DNA of 64,000 nt from Pseudooceanicola marinus (GCF_020177265.1 NZ_JAIVMC010000003.1:248001-312000); one strand, 5' to 3'; shown: positions 55,354 to 64,000, numbered from the stretch's first letter. Made by a program: numbers and translations. The notes: generated from the letters alone by a model not told the origin.

Positions 55354-56985
55354 TCAGGGCTGGCAGGTGAAGCTCGCGGCCGCCATCGGGTCGCCGTCGC
55401 CGTTGTAGCGCGGCACCTCGGGGTATTCGCACAGCGGGCGTTCCGCGGTGACCCGGTCGGCCTTGGGGCTGGAATTGACCATCGGGCCCGGCGCCTCGTC
55501 CTCTTCGACCCAGGCTTCCAGTGCCGAGAAGAGATCGGCTGCCGCCGGCATGTCCTGCGGACCGATGCCCGCATGGGTGATCGCCGGGAAGATGTAGAAC
55601 CGCGCGAAGTCTTCGGCGGGCACATCCGTGGCTTCGGTCATCCGTGTCCAGTAGGCCGCGACCTCCTGCGGGGGGACCTCGGAGGCGCCGCCGGCATACA
55701 TGATGAGCTTCGTACCGCCTTCGGCCAGGGGCGTCAGGTCCGGATCGGTGGCGTCGATGATCTCGGCCACCTCCTGGATGCGCGCGCGCAGCGCCGGGTC
55801 GTTTTCGTCGAAGGTCAGCGCGTCATATTCGGCGTCCTGGGTCACGAAGAACCGCGCGTAGCCGTCGCCCAGGGCATAGACATAGGCATCCTTGCCCAGC
55901 TTCACCGGCGACCCGGGTTGCGGGCGCTTGCCCAGGAAGCTGCCGGACCAGACGATATTGCCCCAGGGGTAGCCGGCGTGGCCGGTCAGCCCGTTGGGCA
56001 GCTCGTAGTCCAGCTCCAGCGGGGCGTGCAGCTCATTGATGGCGGCCAGCTGGCCTCCGGTCAGGCAGTCGGCACCTTTCTCGCCCTCGCAGAGCATCAC
56101 CGACAGGTCGGGCTGGCAGCCCTCGAAATCGGCGATCCAGCCGTCCTCCAGCCCGTCCAGCCCGTCGCACTGGGCGATGATCTCGGCGGTAACGGCCTGG
56201 GCGGTTTCGGGCGGCACCCAGTTTTCGCCACCGTTTTCATAGAAGACGCGGGTGCCCTTGAGGTGGGTCATCTTCAGCCCCGAGAGCGCCATGACAGGAT
56301 CCCCGGCCAGGATGCCGTCGTAGTTCTCTGCGTGGCGCTGTGCGGCCACCATGGCTTCCTTGCCGCCCTGGCTGAAGCCGACGAAGTAGCTGTACTCGGG
56401 CAGGCGGCCGTAATGGGCCTGCACCAGCGTCATGGCCGCGTCGAAGGTCTTGGGCACCGAGGCCCCGGCGTAGTTCTCGAACTCCTCCGGCACCAGGGCG
56501 AAGGAGGCGCCGCGCGGGTCGACCTCCGGGCTTTCGGGCAGATCGCCCTGCTGGTGGCCGCTGTCGCCCTCGAAGGTGACGTGGTTCTTGAACGGAAAGG
56601 CCGCCTCAGCCTCGGGCGTCTGCCAGCGGGCGCCCTGGTTGTCGCGGATCACGCCGTTGAAGCCGCCGCCGCCGTATTGCACGCTGCGCCCGCTCCAGTC
56701 GGTGGGCAGCGTGACGCGGAAGTTGATCGGCGAGACGCCGTCGCCCTGGGCGAGGCTGGCCATGACGACGCAGGCCTCGGGGCGGCTGTCGTCGGCGGGG
56801 ACGGTTTCGGCGCTGGTCACGCTCAGGGCGCCGTCCTCGAAATCGGCCAGCGCGGCGCAATCCCCGGCGGCCAGCGCCTGGCCGGTGCTGCCCAGGGCGG
56901 CGAGCGCCGCGATCAGCGCGATGCGCGTGCCGCGGGCACGTCCAAGGGGGCGCCGGATGGCACCTTGGGTGATCTGAAATGTCAT
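55354..56985 (-). CDS. Tannase/feruloyl esterase family protein
   Basis: A 543-residue secreted alpha/beta hydrolase of the tannase/feruloyl esterase family, which cleaves esters of plant phenolics. The signal peptide is basic plus hydrophobic (RGTRIALIAALAALGSTGQA, cut after ALA). The mature part starts GDCAALADFEDGAL, and the nucleophile elbow is GFSQGGKEAM. The catalytic His lies in the C-terminal part (ITHAGIGPQDMPA). ATG 56985 has GGGAGGAG seven bases upstream. True substrate is uncertain; the family also includes PET-type and mycotoxin esterases. Confidence 0.85.
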   Translation of the reverse strand: MTFQITQGAIRRPLGRARGTRIALIAALAALGSTGQALAAGDCAALADFEDGALSVTSAETVPADDSRPEACVVMASLAQGDGVSPINFRVTLPTDWSGRSVQYGGGGFNGVIRDNQGARWQTPEAEAAFPFKNHVTFEGDSGHQQGDLPESPEVDPRGASFALVPEEFENYAGASVPKTFDAAMTLVQAHYGRLPEYSYFVGFSQGGKEAMVAAQRHAENYDGILAGDPVMALSGLKMTHLKGTRVFYENGGENWVPPETAQAVTAEIIAQCDGLDGLEDGWIADFEGCQPDLSVMLCEGEKGADCLTGGQLAAINELHAPLELDYELPNGLTGHAGYPWGNIVWSGSFLGKRPQPGSPVKLGKDAYVYALGDGYARFFVTQDAEYDALTFDENDPALRARIQEVAEIIDATDPDLTPLAEGGTKLIMYAGGASEVPPQEVAAYWTRMTEATDVPAEDFARFYIFPAITHAGIGPQDMPAAADLFSALEAWVEEDEAPGPMVNSSPKADRVTAERPLCEYPEVPRYNGDGDPMAAASFTCQP

Positions 56986-57134
56986 GTCTGAACTCCTCCC
57001 GTTCGTCGACATCGCACAGATTTGTATACACTTAATCAGGAGTCAAACCGAAATCCGGGCGACCTCAGGCGAAGTTTCGCGCGCGGGTTGAGTGGTGGGT
57101 GTTGTCGTGCATACATGCGCCCGGCGGAGGCAGG

Positions 57135-58130
57135 CTATCGGGGCCTCTTCCGGGCAAGCGCCGCCCGCCGGTCCGGGGTCAGGAACGTATCGCGACGCGT
57201 CTCGAACCACGCCCCGCAGGCCGCCTCCAGCGCGGCGGTCGGAGGATCGCTGCGCCAGTCGGCGAGGCGGGCCTGCAAGGCTGGCGCCTGATCGGCCAGG
57301 GCCCGGGCCTCGACCTCGTTGCGGTTGGCCTCTCGGTGCCAGCGGGAGCCGAGGTGATACTTGCCGCCATCGGCCTTGCCTTGGCCGTCGCCCCGATCGT
57401 TCTTCATCAGGAAGCAATCCTCGGAGCGGACCGCGTAATGATAGAGCTGCGCTGCCCGCGCACCGGCGGCCAGCTCATGCGGCCGGAAGCGGGCCGATTT
57501 CGCCTGATAGAGGGATCTGTTGGACAGCTCCGCCCCGTCGGGGGTGAGGACCAGCGGGTCGGCGATCTGCGGCTCCAGCGGGTTGTGATCGGTGGCACGG
57601 GCGAAACTGGCGACGCGGAAGAGGCATTTGAACTTCGTCCGGCCCGGTTCGGGGGCAGGTTCGGCGCGGGTGTTGCGCTGCGTGACCAAATCGCCCGGGG
57701 TCCAGCGGGTGACGCCGCTGTCCCCGAACATCCGCCAGGGGATCGGCACCACGTCTGCCGGCTCTGTCCGGGCCAGAAGGTCGGCCAGGGTGCCCTCGGG
57801 CAGGGAGAGAAACTCGTCGCTGTCGATATGGAGCAGGTGCGTCAGCCCGGTGGCACGGGCATGGGCCAGGGCCAGGTCCATCCCGCTGTCCTGCGGCGCC
57901 GTGTCGGGGGGCACGTCCTGGCGGATGTGGGTGACGCGGCCCAGCTCCGCCAGCCGGTCGAGCAGCGTGTCGGACCCGTCGGTGCAGGCGTTGGTCACCA
58001 CGATTATCTCGGCGAACCCCAGGGCGGCGTGAAGGGCCAGCCATTCCAGCACGAAGACACCTTCGTTGCGCATGCAGGCGACGAGCGCGGGGCGTGGCGC
58101 TGTCCGGGAGGCAGGGTGCGGGGCGGTCAT
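57135..58130 (-). CDS. Family 2-type glycosyltransferase
   Basis: A 331-residue protein of the Glyco_tranf_2_4 type: VACMRNEGVFVLEWLALHAA at the N-terminus, VVTNACTDGSDTLLDRL and the DxD-like motif LHIDSDEFLSL, with TKFKCLFR later. It probably acts on a surface polysaccharide; acceptor and donor unknown. ATG 58130 is chosen because upstream residues are not conserved-looking. It stands alone, divergent from pit. Confidence 0.82.
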   Translation of the reverse strand: MTAPHPASRTAPRPALVACMRNEGVFVLEWLALHAALGFAEIIVVTNACTDGSDTLLDRLAELGRVTHIRQDVPPDTAPQDSGMDLALAHARATGLTHLLHIDSDEFLSLPEGTLADLLARTEPADVVPIPWRMFGDSGVTRWTPGDLVTQRNTRAEPAPEPGRTKFKCLFRVASFARATDHNPLEPQIADPLVLTPDGAELSNRSLYQAKSARFRPHELAAGARAAQLYHYAVRSEDCFLMKNDRGDGQGKADGGKYHLGSRWHREANRNEVEARALADQAPALQARLADWRSDPPTAALEAACGAWFETRRDTFLTPDRRAALARKRPR

Positions 58131-58250
58131 CGGCGAGGTCCTCGGGGTCCGGTCCCTCCTGCATAGGGGAAAGCCAGACACAGGTCAGGGTTTTCTTCGT
58201 TTCGCGGCGGCAGGGAGGACCAAGACGGTGTCATCAGCTGTGAAACTTTT

Positions 58251-58268
58251 GTAACAGGCCCATGACAG
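58251..58268 (-). promoter_or_regulatory. Pho box-like site upstream of pit
   Basis: The minus strand reads CTGTCATGGGCCTGTTAC: two 7-base half-sites 11 bases apart, 13 of 14 half-site bases matching CTGTCA(T/C). A weaker third half-site, GTTTCAC, lies 11 bases further on. The site ends 53 bases before the pit start. In Sinorhizobium PhoB represses pit, so phosphate control here is plausible. Confidence 0.65.
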
Positions 58269-58321
58269 CCTGTGGTCCGGTCAGCCTTCCGCGGCCGGTG
58301 GTAACGAAAACGGAGGGACGC

Positions 58322-59806
58322 ATGTCCGGTAACAGCAACCTCGATCCCAGTCACCTGGAGACGCTGGATCGCGACCTGGGGCGCCTGTCGACCCTGGAAC
58401 GCGCGACCTCGTCGGCCAGCCGTCCCCTGCTGGGGATGGGGTTGGCGCTGATCTTCGTGGTCTTCGCGGCGATCCTCGCGGCCCTGATCTTCGGCCATGC
58501 GGACAACACGTTCATCGTGGTGATCGCCGCCGCCTTTGGCGCCTACATGGCGCTGAACATCGGGGCCAATGACGTGGCCAACAACATGGGGCCCGCCGTG
58601 GGTGCCAATGCCATGTCGATGGGGGCCGCCATCGTCATCGCCGCCGTCTTTGAAAGCGCGGGCGCCCTGTTGGCGGGGGGCGACGTGGTGTCGACTATCG
58701 CCAAGGGGATCATCGCGCCCGAAAGCATGGGCACCTCGTCGAGCTTCATCGCTGCGATGATGGCGGCGCTGCTGGCCTCGGCCCTTTGGGTGAACCTGGC
58801 GACCTGGATCGGCGCGCCCGTCTCGACCACGCATTCGGTTGTGGGCGGTGTCATGGGCGCCGGCATTGCCGCGGCCGGCTTCGCCGCCGTCAGCTGGGGC
58901 CAGATGAGCGCCATCGCCGCAAGTTGGGTGATCTCGCCTCTGCTGGGCGGGCTGATCGCGGCGGGGGTGCTTTGGTTCATCAAGGCCAACATCATCTACC
59001 GCGATGACAAGATCGCCGCCGCCCGTCGCTGGGTGCCGGTGCTGGTGGGGATCATGGCCGGCGCCTTCGCCAGCTACCTGACGGTGAAGGGGCTGAAGAA
59101 GATCGTGTCGGTCGACCTCGGCGGAGCGCTGCTGATCGGGGTGGCGGTGGCCGTTGCGGTCTGGCTCTTGATGATCCCGGTGATCCGGCGCCAGTCGCGC
59201 AACCTGGAGAACCGCAACAAGTCGCTGAAGGTGCTCTTCGGCATCCCGCTGATCGCCTCCGCCGCGCTGCTGTCCTTCGCCCATGGCGCCAATGACGTGG
59301 CCAATGCCGTGGGGCCGCTGGCCGCCATCGTGCAGGCCTCCTCCACCGGGGATTTCACCCAGGCCGTGTCGATCCCGCTGTGGGTCATGGTGATCGGGGC
59401 GCTCGGCATCTCCTTCGGGCTGTTCCTCTTCGGGCCGAAACTGATCCGCATGGTGGGAAACCAGATCACCAAGCTCAACCCGATGCGCGCCTATTGCGTG
59501 GCGCTGTCGGCGGCGATCACGGTGATCGTGGCCAGCTGGCTGGGCCTGCCGGTCAGCTCCACCCACATCGCCGTGGGCGGCGTCTTCGGCGTGGGCTTCT
59601 TCCGCGAATGGGACACCGCACGCCGCATGCGCCGCGCCCGCCAGCCGGTCGCGGGCCTGTCGGTGCCGCCCGAGGAACGCCGCCGCCGCAAGCTGGTGCG
59701 GCGGTCGCATTTCATGACCATCGTCGCGGCCTGGGTCATCACCGTGCCGGCCGCGGCCATCCTGTCGGCGGGCATCTTCGTGGTGATCCGCGGCATCACC
59801 GGCTGA
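58322..59806 (+). CDS. pit: Low-affinity inorganic phosphate transporter Pit
   Basis: Proton-coupled phosphate importer, PiT family. The 494-residue protein has a cytoplasmic N-terminal tail, about ten to twelve spans and two copies of the family signature: GANDVANNMGPAVGA near residue 80 and GANDVANAVGPLAA near residue 325. There are also two substrate-site motifs, PVSTTHSVVGGV and PVSSTHIAVGGV. ATG 58322 has GGAGGGA upstream and is preferred over a longer form from 58262 that would overlap the Pho box. Confidence 0.94.
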   Translation: MSGNSNLDPSHLETLDRDLGRLSTLERATSSASRPLLGMGLALIFVVFAAILAALIFGHADNTFIVVIAAAFGAYMALNIGANDVANNMGPAVGANAMSMGAAIVIAAVFESAGALLAGGDVVSTIAKGIIAPESMGTSSSFIAAMMAALLASALWVNLATWIGAPVSTTHSVVGGVMGAGIAAAGFAAVSWGQMSAIAASWVISPLLGGLIAAGVLWFIKANIIYRDDKIAAARRWVPVLVGIMAGAFASYLTVKGLKKIVSVDLGGALLIGVAVAVAVWLLMIPVIRRQSRNLENRNKSLKVLFGIPLIASAALLSFAHGANDVANAVGPLAAIVQASSTGDFTQAVSIPLWVMVIGALGISFGLFLFGPKLIRMVGNQITKLNPMRAYCVALSAAITVIVASWLGLPVSSTHIAVGGVFGVGFFREWDTARRMRRARQPVAGLSVPPEERRRRKLVRRSHFMTIVAAWVITVPAAAILSAGIFVVIRGITG

Positions 59807-59830
59807 GGCCATTTCGAGACAGGGCAAGCG

Positions 59831-59863
59831 AAAGGGGCGGCGCCATCGGCACCGCCCCTTTTC
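59831..59863. terminator. Bidirectional terminator between pit and the J-domain gene
   Basis: AAAGGGGCGG and CCGCCCCTTT form a 10-bp stem with an 11-base loop, flanked by T-runs on both strands. It lies between the convergent pit and J-domain genes. Confidence 0.85.
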
Positions 59864-59899
59864 CGTTGTCTGCAACCCGGCGCCCGCAGGCGCCACGCC

Positions 59900-60529
59900 T
59901 CACTTGAAGCTGCGGCTGTCCTTGATCTGGTCCCAGGCCCAGACGACCTGTTGCAGCTGTTCTTCCTGGCTGCGGTCGCCGCCGTTCATGTCGGGGTGCA
60001 GCACCTTGATCAGCGCCTTGTAGGCCTTGCGCACCTCGGCCTTGGACCAGTGATCCTTGGCGTCCAGGATCTCGATCGCCTGGCGTTCCTTGGGGGGCAG
60101 GCGGCGGGTATGGCCATTGTTGTTGCTGCGTCCGGGATTCTGGGTGGCGTTCTGGCCCAACACCTGGTGCGGGTCCTCGATGCCCAGGCGGGCCCAGGCG
60201 CGGGCCTCCGGGTCGCCCAGGGGCTTCGTCTTGCGCTCCCAGACCTTGTCGTTGGATTCCTGGGCGTTCATCTCGGCTTCGGTCTTGCCGTCGAAGAAGC
60301 TCCATTTCTGGTTGTATTCGCGGACGTGGTCCTTGCAGAACCAGTAATAATCGTCCAGCACGTCGGGGGCCTTCGGCGCGCGGTACTTGCCGGGCTGATC
60401 GCAGCCGGGGTGCTCGCAGATACGCGTCGAGGTTTCGGAGGCCCCGGACATGCCGCGGCGACCGCGGTTCTGTTTCTTCTTGGCAGAAGAAATGGACATG
60501 TCGAAACCGAAGGGATCGTTCTTGGGCAT
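59900..60529 (-). CDS. J-domain (DnaJ-like) molecular chaperone protein
   Basis: A 209-residue protein with a C-terminal J domain: EILDAKDHWSKAEVRKAYKA followed by LIKVLHPDMNGGD, in which HPD is the Hsp70-stimulating tripeptide. The N-terminal part has a Cys-rich segment (CEHPGCDQPGKYR and YWFCKDHVREYN) that could bind zinc. It is divergent from bolA; the J-domain/BolA pair is common in Rhodobacteraceae, where it is often near cobS and cobT as here. Confidence 0.9.
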   Translation of the reverse strand: MPKNDPFGFDMSISSAKKKQNRGRRGMSGASETSTRICEHPGCDQPGKYRAPKAPDVLDDYYWFCKDHVREYNQKWSFFDGKTEAEMNAQESNDKVWERKTKPLGDPEARAWARLGIEDPHQVLGQNATQNPGRSNNNGHTRRLPPKERQAIEILDAKDHWSKAEVRKAYKALIKVLHPDMNGGDRSQEEQLQQVVWAWDQIKDSRSFK

Positions 60530-60627
60530 GGGGCGCGGGCCTCCTGGGTCTTAGGGGGGAGCTATCCGAGTCAGGCGCTGCAGTTTAGACTTTTGACCGG
60601 CAAGTTGAAGAGGCAAGGAGAGAAAAA

Positions 60628-60882
60628 ATGAAGCGACAGGCAGAGATCCGCGAGCGGCTCGAAGCGGCTTTCACCCCCGAGATGCTGGAGGTGATCGACG
60701 ACAGCGAAAGCCACCGTGGCCACGCGGGCTACCCGGAGGGCGGACAGAGCCACTTCATCGTGAAGATGAAGGCCGAAGGGCTGGCCGGCAAGAGCCGCGT
60801 CGCCCAGCACCGCGCCGTCTACGCCGCCCTGGGCGACCTGATGCCCCAGATCCACGCGCTGAACCTCGACCTCAGCGCCTGA
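60628..60882 (+). CDS. bolA: BolA family protein
   Basis: An 84-residue BolA protein: DDSESHRGHAGYPEGGQSHF, KSRVAQHRAVYAALGDLMPQ and IHALNL are family motifs. It keeps the His residues used in [2Fe-2S] binding with monothiol glutaredoxins. GGAGAG lies before ATG 60628. Role is inferred from the family (iron-sulfur/redox signalling). Confidence 0.92.
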   Translation: MKRQAEIRERLEAAFTPEMLEVIDDSESHRGHAGYPEGGQSHFIVKMKAEGLAGKSRVAQHRAVYAALGDLMPQIHALNLDLSA

Positions 60883-61284
60883 GGGCAAGACCGCCGCGTA
60901 TGCCTCACATCTGGCGCACGCGGCGGATTCTGACGGCTGGGCCCCAGCGACATGGCGGCACCTCCGCCCTCTTTGGTCGCGCCTTCGATAGCCCGGATCA
61001 ACGAGCGCGCCGTTGCGGTGGAGCGCGGCGCCGCCGTCTTCACTTCGTCAAAATTCTCCGGGGGCTGAGCCGCATGCCGGAAATCGTCCAGTGGACGATT
61101 TCAGCGGCGAAGGGGCGGAGCCCCGGAAGAGCGGCAGGGCGGCGGGGCACAGCCCCTGCCGCCAGCTGCATTTGCTCGACCCCGGTGATAGCACCGAGGC
61201 CTTTCACAGCTGAGGCGCGCCGCGCAAGAGGGATCGCACAACGGTCAGGCTGGCTCTCCGCTCCCTGCGGTTTCGGACCGGCGG
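60883..61284. other. Convergent intergenic region after bolA
   Basis: About 400 bases between bolA and the DUF4177 gene. It holds repeat copy J, a perfect palindrome and a GC-rich hairpin (GGCGGGG with CCCCTGCC near 61140-61162). No gene supported; the one longer frame has no homology-like character. Confidence 0.6.
61038..61102 (-). repeat. Dispersed intergenic repeat, copy J, with palindrome
   Basis: Minus-strand core GAGAATTTTGACGAAGTGAA, continuing G (61038-61058), followed on the plus strand by the perfect inverted repeat GAAATCGTCC / AGT / GGACGATTTC (61080-61102). The latter could act as a factor-independent transcription stop or a protein site. Confidence 0.55.
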
Positions 61285-61782
61285 TCAGTCCTGCGAGCGC
61301 GGATCGGCCACCGGCGCCTTGGGGGCGCGGCTTTCATCGTCCTCGGGCGTGGCGGTCAGCGGCCGCGACGGGCGGCGCATTTCCTCATGCTGGAACAGCG
61401 GCGCCTCGCCCTTGGCCACGACAGGTTCCTGCCGCTTGCCCGGCCGCGCCAGCACCCCGTCCAGAAGGCGCCCCAAACCTGACCGCAGCCGCCCGCCAAG
61501 ACCGGGACGCTCCGCGACCGGCTCAGGCAGGGACAGCTCTTCGCGGCCCTCGGGAGAGGCCAGACCCGCCTCGCGGCGGAAGACCAGCAGGTTGCGATAG
61601 GTGACCCGGCTGCGCCGCTCTTCCTGCGGCAGCATCTCGGCGCGGCAGTAGTCCCAGCCCCGGGCGGCCATCTCGTTGATGACGGTCTCCACGGCCAGCG
61701 CGAACTGCGCTTCCGCGCCTTTCACGCCGCGCGCGCGGCGCCCCTTCACGGGGGCAGGTATCACCCGGTATTCCCAGTTCAT
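61285..61782 (-). CDS. DUF4177 domain protein
   Basis: A 165-residue protein whose first 75 residues are a DUF4177 domain (WEYRVIPAPVKGRRARGVKG, MAARGWDYCRAEMLPQEERR, YRNLLVFRR). The rest is Pro/Arg-rich and probably disordered (about 85-165). Function unknown. ATG 61782 overlaps the thioesterase stop by ATGA, so the two are cotranscribed. Confidence 0.83.
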   Translation of the reverse strand: MNWEYRVIPAPVKGRRARGVKGAEAQFALAVETVINEMAARGWDYCRAEMLPQEERRSRVTYRNLLVFRREAGLASPEGREELSLPEPVAERPGLGGRLRSGLGRLLDGVLARPGKRQEPVVAKGEAPLFQHEEMRRPSRPLTATPEDDESRAPKAPVADPRSQD

Positions 61783-62243
61783 TTCCGCAATCCCATCGGC
61801 TTGCCGACCCAGTCCGGCACCGGCTCCTTCTGGTGCTCCGCCAGGGCCGCGTCAAGCTTGGCCTTCACCGCCTCGGGGAAGGGGGCGACTTTCGGCCCGG
61901 ACTGGTCGACGTGCAGGGTAATCCCTTCGCCGGTGGCCGCCACCCAGCCGTCCTCGTGGATCAGCTCCTGGATGTAGTGGAAGGACTTCGGCCCCACATC
62001 CACCAGCCGCAGGCTGACCCGCAGCTTGGCATCCGCATGGACCTCCTGCAGGTAGCGCGTCTTGAACTCGGCCGCATAGGTCGTGCAGCCGGTCTCGGCC
62101 AGGTAGCTTTGCCCCATGCCCATCTCTTCCGTGAAGGGGTCGCCGCCGACATCGAAGAAGACGCCGTAATAGGCCATGTTGAGATGGCCGTTGTAGTCGA
62201 TCCATTCGGGTTTGATGGTCATCAGATCACTGAGATAGGGCAT
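61779..62243 (-). CDS. Acyl-CoA thioesterase (hot-dog fold)
   Basis: A 154-residue protein with the hot-dog thioesterase motif WIDYNGHLNMAYYGVFFD near residues 14-31 and ETGCTTYAAEFKTRYLQEV. The Asp of VFFD and the DYNGHLN loop are the usual catalytic area. It resembles betainyl-CoA thioesterase-like proteins. ATG 62243 gives the normal family start. Confidence 0.83.
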   Translation of the reverse strand: MPYLSDLMTIKPEWIDYNGHLNMAYYGVFFDVGGDPFTEEMGMGQSYLAETGCTTYAAEFKTRYLQEVHADAKLRVSLRLVDVGPKSFHYIQELIHEDGWVAATGEGITLHVDQSGPKVAPFPEAVKAKLDAALAEHQKEPVPDWVGKPMGLRK

Positions 62244-62376
62244 GGGGCCTCCGTTGTTGCGTTGCGGCGAAGGTAACAGAGGCGCGGGGGAGGGCAAGCG
62301 GGTCCGGCCCGTGGGGGCCGCAGGTGCATGGAACGCATGGTTTCGGCGCAGCCGAACCGCTCGTCATGCCAGACGC

Positions 62377-62403
62377 GAAAAGGGCGGGGTCAGACCCCGC
62401 CCT
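62377..62403 (-). terminator. Intrinsic terminator after gatB
   Basis: On the minus strand GGGCGGGG, loop TCTGA, CCCCGCCC, then TTTT. It starts about 37 bases after the gatB stop and separates it from the thioesterase operon. Confidence 0.85.
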
Positions 62404-62439
62404 CCTGCTTTCTCAATCCCGTTGCTGCGGGCCTCGGCC

Positions 62440-63954
62440 TTACAGCCCCAGCTTGGCCGCGACGATCTCGTTGACGGCCTTGGGGTTGGCCTTGCCGCCC
62501 GTGGCCTTCATCACCTGGCCCACGAACCAGCCCGCCAGCTTGGGGTTCTGATGGGCCTTCTCGACCTGCTGCGGATTGGCCGCGATCACCTCGTCCACCG
62601 CCGTTTCGATGGCGCCGGTGTCGGTGACCTGCTTCAGGCCCTTGTCCTCGACGATCTGCGCCGGGCTGCCGCCTTCGGTAAAGGTGATCTCGAAGACGTC
62701 CTTGGCGATCTTGCCGGAGATGTCGCCTTTCTTGATCAGGGTGATGATCTCAGCCAGCTGGTCGGGCGAAACGGGGCTGTCGCCGATGCCCAGGTCGTCC
62801 TTCTTCAGGCGGCCGAAAAGCTCGTTGATGACCCAGTTCGCCGCCAGCTTGCCGTCGTCGCATTTCGCCACGACCTCTTCGAAGAAGGCGGAGTTGATGA
62901 CCTCGGCGGTCAGGACGGAGGCGTCGTATTCCGACAGGCCGAAGTCCTTGACGAAGCGGGCCTTCTTCTCATCCGGCAGCTCGGGCAGGGAGGCGGCGAT
63001 GTCGTCGACCCAGGCCTGTTCGATCTCCAGCGGCAGCAGGTCGGGATCGGGGAAGTAGCGGTAGTCATGCGCCTCTTCCTTCGAGCGCATCGACCGCGTC
63101 TCGCCCTTGTCGGGATCGTAGAGGCGGGTTTCCTGCACCACTTCGCCGCCCGATTCCAGAATCTGGATCTGGCGCCGCGCCTCGAAATCGATGGCCTGCT
63201 GGATGAACCGCATGGAGTTCATGTTCTTGAGCTCGCAGCGGGTGCCAAGGTGGCTGAAGTCCTGGGTTTCCATGTACTTCTCGTACTGGCCGGGACGGCA
63301 GACCGAGACGTTGACGTCGGCGCGCATGTTGCCGTTCTGCATGTTGCCGTCGCAGGTGCCCAGGTAACGCAGGATCTGGCGCAGCTTGGTGACATAGGCG
63401 GCGGCCTCTTCGGGGCCGCGGATGTCGGGGCGGCTGACGATTTCCATCAGCGCCACGCCCGTGCGGTTCAGGTCGACGAAGGACATGTTCGGATCCATGT
63501 CGTGGATCGACTTGCCCGCGTCCTGTTCCAGGTGGATCCGCTCGACCCGCACCAGGCGCGCGACGCCCGGGCCCATGTCCACCAGGATCTCGCCCTCGCC
63601 CACGATGGGGTGATAGAGCTGCGAAATCTGGTAGCCCTGCGGCAGGTCGGGGTAGAAGTAGTTCTTGCGGTCGAAGGCCGAGCGCAGGTTGATTTCCGCC
63701 TTCAGGCCCAGCCCGGTGCGTACCGCCTGCTCGACGCAGAACTCGTTGATGACGGGCAGCATGCCGGGCATCGCGGCGTCGACGAAGGCGACGTTGGAAT
63801 TGGGCTCGGCCCCGAACTGGGTGGAGCCGCCAGAGAACAGCTTGGCCTTTGAGGACACCTGGGCATGGACTTCCATCCCGATGACCAGTTCCCAATCATG
63901 TTTCGCGCCCGCGATGACTTTGGGCTTCGGGGTCTCGTAGGTGAGGTCCAGCAT
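62440..63954 (-). CDS. gatB: Asp-tRNA(Asn)/Glu-tRNA(Gln) amidotransferase subunit B
   Basis: Subunit of GatCAB, which converts misacylated Glu-tRNA(Gln) or Asp-tRNA(Asn) to the amide form. The 504-residue protein has [73 protein letters not shown] and the C-terminal YqeY-like tail ([20 protein letters not shown]). It is complete, starting at ATG 63954. Confidence 0.96.
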   Translation of the reverse strand: MLDLTYETPKPKVIAGAKHDWELVIGMEVHAQVSSKAKLFSGGSTQFGAEPNSNVAFVDAAMPGMLPVINEFCVEQAVRTGLGLKAEINLRSAFDRKNYFYPDLPQGYQISQLYHPIVGEGEILVDMGPGVARLVRVERIHLEQDAGKSIHDMDPNMSFVDLNRTGVALMEIVSRPDIRGPEEAAAYVTKLRQILRYLGTCDGNMQNGNMRADVNVSVCRPGQYEKYMETQDFSHLGTRCELKNMNSMRFIQQAIDFEARRQIQILESGGEVVQETRLYDPDKGETRSMRSKEEAHDYRYFPDPDLLPLEIEQAWVDDIAASLPELPDEKKARFVKDFGLSEYDASVLTAEVINSAFFEEVVAKCDDGKLAANWVINELFGRLKKDDLGIGDSPVSPDQLAEIITLIKKGDISGKIAKDVFEITFTEGGSPAQIVEDKGLKQVTDTGAIETAVDEVIAANPQQVEKAHQNPKLAGWFVGQVMKATGGKANPKAVNEIVAAKLGL

Positions 63955-64000
63955 GCTCCGTCCTTTCCGGGATTGGCTCGGATCGGGTTCTAGGACAGGG

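Noticed and set aside
60900..61604. Open frame of 234 codons on the plus strand
   Set aside because: It runs over the dispersed repeat and then antisense to the DUF4177 gene, with no ribosome binding site or motif.

Overview
The window is chromosomal DNA from a GC-rich alphaproteobacterium, almost certainly a member of the Rhodobacteraceae. The evidence is the gene content. There is a DUF1127 gene followed by an anti-Shine-Dalgarno small-RNA array (CcaF1-CcsR type), an UpsM-like leader RNA in front of mraZ, a DUF2484 gene between murC and murB, aerobic cobaltochelatase genes cobS and cobT, and a J-domain/BolA gene pair. No phage, transposase, CRISPR array or tRNA gene was recognised. The backbone looks ordinary and vertically inherited.

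Layout. Positions 1-5.7 kb hold the divergent genes for pyruvate carboxylase (cut off by the window edge) and a UvrD/PcrA helicase. Positions 5.8-6.9 kb hold, on the minus strand, a DUF1127 gene and seven tandem two-hairpin small-RNA units; the last hairpin doubles as an intrinsic terminator. Mrp/ApbC follows at 7.4-8.5 kb. Positions 8.6-9.4 kb are a long gene-free regulatory stretch with a phased TGGGA repeat array, a 30-bp direct repeat and the UpsM-like RNA with its terminator.

Positions 9.4-39 kb are the division and cell-wall (dcw) cluster: mraZ, rsmH, ftsL, ftsI, murE, murF, mraY, then murD, ftsW, murG, murC, DUF2484, a 3-TM protein, murB, ddl, ftsQ, ftsA and ftsZ. Many genes overlap by ATGA. 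Between mraY and murD (17.6-24.4 kb) the cluster is interrupted by a two-component system and a divergent sugar ABC transporter that resembles the GltR/GtrS-GtsABC glucose module of pseudomonads. This block is bracketed by paired copies of a dispersed intergenic repeat. A small secreted protein and a flavoprotein lie between murD and ftsW. lpxC, bamD and recN follow ftsZ, so envelope functions continue to 43 kb.

Positions 43-64 kb are mixed housekeeping: a LuxR-type HTH/alpha-beta-hydrolase fusion, a ClC chloride channel, DUF427, aminopeptidase P, cobT and cobS, an ECF sigma/anti-sigma pair, a tannase-family esterase, a glycosyltransferase, a Pit phosphate transporter behind a clear Pho-box-like site, J-domain and BolA proteins, DUF4177, a thioesterase and gatB.

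The most interesting parts are non-coding: the expanded CcsR-like array (seven units, fourteen hairpins with an invariant CUCCUCCUCCC-type loop), the phased TGGGA array plus UpsM leader upstream of mraZ, and the glucose-uptake module set inside the cell-wall cluster. Identifications rest on reading motifs by eye; no database search was run.
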